This document shows positions 22,546-25,964 of a stretch of DNA of 25,964 bases, piece after piece. How positions within the stretch are numbered: the stretch's first letter is position 1; every line of letters starts with the position of its first letter. Origin of the DNA: a candidate division WWE3 bacterium RIFOXYD1_FULL_39_9 (GTDB lineage Bacteria; Patescibacteriota; WWE3; UBA101185; UBA10185). Made by a program: the position numbers and the translations under genes. Where the stretch lies: positions 1 to 25,964 of the forward strand of contig MEWG01000042.1 of assembly GCA_001773295.1 (NCBI GenBank), in the 5' to 3' direction. The notes beneath the pieces were generated by a model that was not told the origin of the DNA, searched no databases, and was given only the letters and a program-made list of their open reading frames with translations.

Positions 22546-23790
22546 ATGAATGAAAATGCAGGACTGAAAAAGAAAAACGTTCTCTTTTTTATACCGGATT
22601 TTCCGGTTATCAGCGAGACGTTTATTGAACGCGAAGTATCTAAACTTCTGCAGTTAGATAATCTGGATATCAATGTTCTTGCAATCAGAAAATCGACAGG
22701 AACAATTTCACCGAATGTTCTTAATAAGACACATTACTTAAGATTGAATCTCTTTTCCTCTGTCTTAGGGGGATTAAATTGTTTACTTCGTCCATTAAGA
22801 TTTTTTAAGGCGTTTGCAGTGGTTCTACAAAACGGGAACAGATCTTTGACCGGTAATTTATATATTTTTCTAAAATCAATCGGATACTCATGGATAATTA
22901 AAGAGTTGAAACCTGATTTTATTTTGTGTCACTTTCTGTCCGAGCCGTCAACGATTATTTTAATCGTTTCATATTTACTTGATATTCCGTTTGGTATATC
23001 CGCGCACGCTCGTGACGTTTTTGGTAAGTCTGGCGATCTCAGACTTAATTCCGAATTAGTAAAACAAAAGGCCGAGAGGGCCAAATTTATTACAGTTTGC
23101 AATAGAAGAGCTTACGAAGAGTGTCTGACTTTAGTTTCCGAAAATGATAAGCCAAAATTATATTTGAATTATCATGGTATCGATTTTGAGAGAATGCCGA
23201 AGGCAGAGGATAATTCTTCAACAGTACGTTCGGGGATTAGTATATTCTCAGTAGGAAGGTTAGTTGAGAAAAAAGGATTCAAATACCTAGTAGAAGCTTC
23301 CAGAATCCTTAAGGATGAAGGAGTTTTACATACTATAAAAGTTGCCGGACCAGGTCCCTTGTTTGAAGAACTAAAAAAACAAATCTCGGACTACGGTCTC
23401 CAGAATACTTTTTTTATTTTAGGTGACGGCAAAGGTATACCAAATATTCAGGCAATGGAGGAGCTTTCTAAAGCCGATATTTTTGTCCTGCCAAGTATTG
23501 AAACCGCCGATAAAGATGCAGAAGGTATACCGAATACTATTTTAGAGGCAGCATATTTTAAGAAACCAATAATATCTACTAAATCAGGCAGTATCCCGGA
23601 GTTCGTGGAAAACAACGTAACCGGAATTTTAGTAGATCAGAAGAATCCAGAGCAGTTGGCAAAAGCTATAAAAATCCTATCGATGGACAAGGCAATGGCA
23701 CATATTTTGGGTGAGGGGGCCTACCGTGAGTTGACCTTGAAGTTCGACCTTTCAAAGAATGTTCGCAATTTGGAAAATTTGTTATTGTAA
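22546..23790 (+). CDS. Family 4 glycosyltransferase, WcaL-like
   Basis: The 414 residues have the GT-B fold of retaining glycosyltransferases. FPVISETFIEREV near residues 20-32 is typical of the WcaL/exopolysaccharide branch, and GISAHARDVF marks the N-terminal domain. The donor-binding half has SVGRLVEKKGFKYLVEA, VAGPGPLFEEL and the EX7E element running from Glu326 to Glu334 (EGIPNTILE). No signal peptide is visible. It starts 3 bases after ugd. Acceptor and sugar donor cannot be assigned. Confidence 0.92.
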   Translation: MNENAGLKKKNVLFFIPDFPVISETFIEREVSKLLQLDNLDINVLAIRKSTGTISPNVLNKTHYLRLNLFSSVLGGLNCLLRPLRFFKAFAVVLQNGNRSLTGNLYIFLKSIGYSWIIKELKPDFILCHFLSEPSTIILIVSYLLDIPFGISAHARDVFGKSGDLRLNSELVKQKAERAKFITVCNRRAYEECLTLVSENDKPKLYLNYHGIDFERMPKAEDNSSTVRSGISIFSVGRLVEKKGFKYLVEASRILKDEGVLHTIKVAGPGPLFEELKKQISDYGLQNTFFILGDGKGIPNIQAMEELSKADIFVLPSIETADKDAEGIPNTILEAAYFKKPIISTKSGSIPEFVENNVTGILVDQKNPEQLAKAIKILSMDKAMAHILGEGAYRELTLKFDLSKNVRNLENLLL

Positions 23791-23802
23791 ATACAAGCAA
23801 TT

Positions 23803-24990
23803 ATGAGAATAGCCGTTTTTGTTAAAGCTACAACTTTACATAAAGTTCACGGGGGATTAGAAACTCAGAATAAAGCCCTTTGCGAAGGTTTTGTAAGGAA
23901 TGGTCATCGAGTAGTAGTTTTTTCGCCAAAAAGAGAGCTGACAGTAGAAAGAGCTGAACAAAACGGCGTAGAGTATGTTTTTGTTGACTGTACATTTAGG
24001 TATTTATTTTCCAAACTTGATAAGAAGAACTGGTATAACAAATCTTTTGATGCTTTTCTAAAGCAACATAATTCAGAACCTTTCGAACTTGCTATTAGCC
24101 AAAGCAGCGCCGGTGTAGGAATTATTGAAAGAAAAAATGATGTTCCCGTAAAAGTAATTTCAATTTCCCACGGAACTACTATCGCCGAAATCCAAACGGC
24201 TTTAAACAACATTTACGATTTAAAGAGTCTGTTTTTGTTTCTAAAAAATCTTCAATTCGTTCTTAGACAATTCTTCGGTAGACAGAGGGATTATATTTTA
24301 CATTCAGATCATATAGTTGCTGTTTCAAATGCAGTCAAACAGCAAATAATCGACGAGACCTTCGTACCGGAAGAGAGGGTGAGCGTGATCCATAACGGTA
24401 TTAGTTTAAAAGAAACACAACATATATCAGAACGGACAAAGACTAAGTTTTCAATGTTGTTTGTCGGCCAAATCTTACGAGAAAAGGGCGTAGACTATTT
24501 GATTGATCTTTTCGAAGATTCCAGATTCTTAAACTCCCAGGTTGATGTAGTAGGAGGCGGGGCGTATCTGGAGGAGTTTAGGAAAAAAGTACAAGAAAAA
24601 AAACTTGAGGATAAGATAAAAATTATTGGAAAAGTATCCCATGACAGATTAGCAGAGATATACGACATTAATATTTACGACGTGTTTGTTTTTCCAACCA
24701 GAAGAATTGAAGGGTTTCCCATGGTTTTGGTAGAAGCAATGTACGGTGGATTACCCGTAGTCGGATTTAATCTTGGTGGAGTCTCAGATGCAGTAATTGA
24801 CGAAGAGACTGGGTACTTAATACCATTTGCAGACTTCAAACTTTTCAAGGATAAATTAAAATATCTAATGGATAATCCAGAACAAGTTATAAAATTAGGC
24901 CAAGCTGCAAAAACCAAGGCGCAAAACGAGTTTTCACAGGATAGAATGATAGAACAGTACGAAAGTTTAATAAGAAAGATAGTTAGATGA
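23803..24990 (+). CDS. Family 4 glycosyltransferase
   Basis: The 395 residues are a GT-B enzyme. The N-terminal half has VHGGLETQNKALCEGFVRNG and SISHGTT near residue 125, and AVSNAVKQQIID follows. The C-terminal half has FVGQILREKGVDYLIDLFED, VVGGGAYLEEF and EX7E from Glu303 to Glu311 (EGFPMVLVE), then GFNLGGVSDAV. It is probably cytoplasmic and builds a surface glycan with its neighbours. It starts 12 bases after the previous gene and overlaps the next by 4 bases. Confidence 0.92.
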   Translation: MRIAVFVKATTLHKVHGGLETQNKALCEGFVRNGHRVVVFSPKRELTVERAEQNGVEYVFVDCTFRYLFSKLDKKNWYNKSFDAFLKQHNSEPFELAISQSSAGVGIIERKNDVPVKVISISHGTTIAEIQTALNNIYDLKSLFLFLKNLQFVLRQFFGRQRDYILHSDHIVAVSNAVKQQIIDETFVPEERVSVIHNGISLKETQHISERTKTKFSMLFVGQILREKGVDYLIDLFEDSRFLNSQVDVVGGGAYLEEFRKKVQEKKLEDKIKIIGKVSHDRLAEIYDINIYDVFVFPTRRIEGFPMVLVEAMYGGLPVVGFNLGGVSDAVIDEETGYLIPFADFKLFKDKLKYLMDNPEQVIKLGQAAKTKAQNEFSQDRMIEQYESLIRKIVR

Positions 24991-25949
24991 AAATATGTAG
25001 AATAGTATATGAAATGCCACCTCCATGGGACGGGCTTGCACCGCATCCCTTTGAGATAACCCAAGTCCAATCTAAACTCGGGCACGAGATTGATGTGTTC
25101 TGTGGCCGCTGGTACAAAGCAGGACCCCAGATTGAAATTCCAAACGTTAGGTACCGCACTTTTTTTCGAGAACCTATGCCGGGTACACTGAGTCTGACAA
25201 CTTCTGTGGTGATGTTTTTTAAGTATTTACTTTGGCGAAGAAATAACCGTCCCGATATTATTCATTCCCACGGCCATTTCGGCATCTGGGTATATTTTTA
25301 TAGATCTCTACTTCACAAGTTTATGCCTTGGTCAGATGAACTAAAGATTCCGTTAGTAGTTCATTTCCACAACACTGCTAAAGGTAGATGGGAAAGTTTT
25401 GAAAAGGAAGATAAATATATTGCTCCACATTCACGATATATCCAATGGCCTCTTACAGTATTTTCGGATAAAACTGCAGTAAAAGTTGCTTCCGCGTGCA
25501 TCTTTGTAAGTGTTGATAATAAGGATGAGGCTATTAAATACTACGGAGCCGATCCAAAGCGTTGTTTTATAGTTGAGACTGGGGTTAATGCTTCCTTGTT
25601 TTTTCCGGTAGGTCAGGAGGAGAGAGAAAAATCACGTAAAGAAATGGATTTAGATATGTACGACAAAGTCATTTTAAATCACGGACTGATGGTTGAAAGA
25701 AAGAATATTCATTTGATTGTTGAAGCCATGACTTTGCTGCCCCACTCATATAAATTACTCTTAGTTGGTAAGGCCGATCCTGTATACCTACAGAAGTTGA
25801 TGCAGCAGATAAACGCCAAAGGTCTGAAAGAAAGAGTAATTGTTGTGGGCTATACTCCTTACCCCTTAACACCGATTGCCTATCAAGTTGCGGATGTATT
25901 TGTATTACCATCTAGTTTTGAGGGTTTGCCAAATACATCCGCAACTTGA
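24987..25949 (+). CDS. Family 4 glycosyltransferase (3' truncated at an artefactual end)
   Basis: About 315 reliable residues of a GT-B enzyme are present. The N-terminus begins MKICRIVYEMPPPWDG; IIHSHGHFGIW, VVHFHNTAKGRW and a donor-binding NHGLMVERKNIHLIVEAM segment follow, with VADVFVLPSSFEGLP at the end. Glu312 would be the first glutamate of the EX7E motif. The second glutamate and roughly 60-90 further residues are missing. The apparent stop at 25947-25949 lies inside the inverted copy at the window end, so residues after about Pro315 are not trustworthy and the real gene must continue. It overlaps the preceding gene by 4 bases. Confidence 0.9.
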   Translation: MKICRIVYEMPPPWDGLAPHPFEITQVQSKLGHEIDVFCGRWYKAGPQIEIPNVRYRTFFREPMPGTLSLTTSVVMFFKYLLWRRNNRPDIIHSHGHFGIWVYFYRSLLHKFMPWSDELKIPLVVHFHNTAKGRWESFEKEDKYIAPHSRYIQWPLTVFSDKTAVKVASACIFVSVDNKDEAIKYYGADPKRCFIVETGVNASLFFPVGQEEREKSRKEMDLDMYDKVILNHGLMVERKNIHLIVEAMTLLPHSYKLLLVGKADPVYLQKLMQQINAKGLKERVIVVGYTPYPLTPIAYQVADVFVLPSSFEGLPNTSAT

Positions 25950-25964
25950 TAGGCAATCGGTGTT
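25868..25964. repeat. Exact 35-base inverted repeat at the window end
   Basis: Bases 25868-25902 (AACACCGATTGCC...) and 25930-25964 (...GGCAATCGGTGTT) are perfect reverse complements separated by 27 bases. The left arm encodes conserved glycosyltransferase residues, while the right arm reads as nonsense ending in TGA and stops exactly at the last base. This is the pattern of a fold-back or chimeric contig end, not of a natural terminator. Confidence 0.9.

Noticed and set aside
24675..25085. 136-residue open frame on the - strand at a glycosyltransferase junction
   Set aside because: Lies across two well-supported + strand genes and resembles nothing known.
1..25964. Recoded UGA (glycine) as in some CPR lineages
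   Set aside because: Several genes end in TGA at family-appropriate positions (rpsJ, rplD, rplX) and no internal TGA is needed, so the standard bacterial code fits.
17964..25964. The envelope region as a mobile island or CRISPR/defence locus
   Set aside because: No transposase, integrase, direct-repeat array, attachment-site repeat or defence gene was seen; base use appears broadly similar to the rest apart from a weaker preference for AGA arginine codons.

Overview
The window is 25,964 bases of AT-rich bacterial DNA with 36 protein genes, all on the + strand and packed head to tail. Four things point to a member of the Candidate Phyla Radiation (Patescibacteria), most likely the Microgenomates/Katanobacteria side, though the exact lineage cannot be fixed by eye. 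The L30 gene is missing between S5 and L15. S12 carries an insertion and S14 is the short zinc-binding form. Arginine in the ribosomal genes is mostly AGA. A membrane CAP-domain protein and a polyprenyl-phosphate-sugar/GtrA fusion follow. TGA works as a stop codon (rpsJ ends with TGA followed directly by an in-frame TAA), so the recoded-UGA CPR lineages are unlikely.

Bases 1-17273 form one long information-processing cluster: rpoC (5' end cut by the window edge), the str genes (rpsL, rpsG, fusA, tuf), the S10 genes (rpsJ, rplC, rplD, rplW, rplB, rpsS, rplV, rpsC, rplP, rpmC, rpsQ) and the spc genes (rplN, rplX, rplE, rpsZ, rpsH, rplF, rplR, rpsE, rplO, secY). A YbaB-like gene and adk (17301-17933) follow. 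Most junctions are 0-12 bases or overlap by 1-8 bases, as in a long operon. Three places break this pattern: fusA-tuf (148 bases, candidate promoter and leader hairpin), tuf-rpsJ (GC-rich hairpin with a GAAA loop) and rpsJ-rplC (243 bases, a foldable RNA ending in a good intrinsic terminator). map, infA, rpmJ, rpsM, rpsK, rpsD, rpoA and rplQ do not follow adk, so the alpha-operon part lies elsewhere.

Bases 17964-25949 are a cell-envelope region. A TATAAT box 7 bases before the ATG starts a membrane CAP-domain gene, probably on a leaderless message. Then come a small three-helix membrane protein, a DPM1-like glycosyltransferase fused to GtrA, an ALG5-like glycosyltransferase, UDP-glucose 6-dehydrogenase and three GT4 glycosyltransferases. 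Together they suggest a route to a surface glycan: sugars loaded on a polyprenyl carrier and moved across the membrane, UDP-glucuronate made by Ugd, and chain extension by the GT4 enzymes.

The last gene is broken by the window end. The final 35 bases are an exact inverted copy of bases 25868-25902, which looks like an assembly or amplification artefact. No gap exceeds 300 bases. No tRNA, rRNA, CRISPR array or insertion sequence was seen. The points most worth a second look are the rpsJ-rplC RNA, a 143-residue L3 that lacks about 60 internal residues, and a changed conserved loop in L2.
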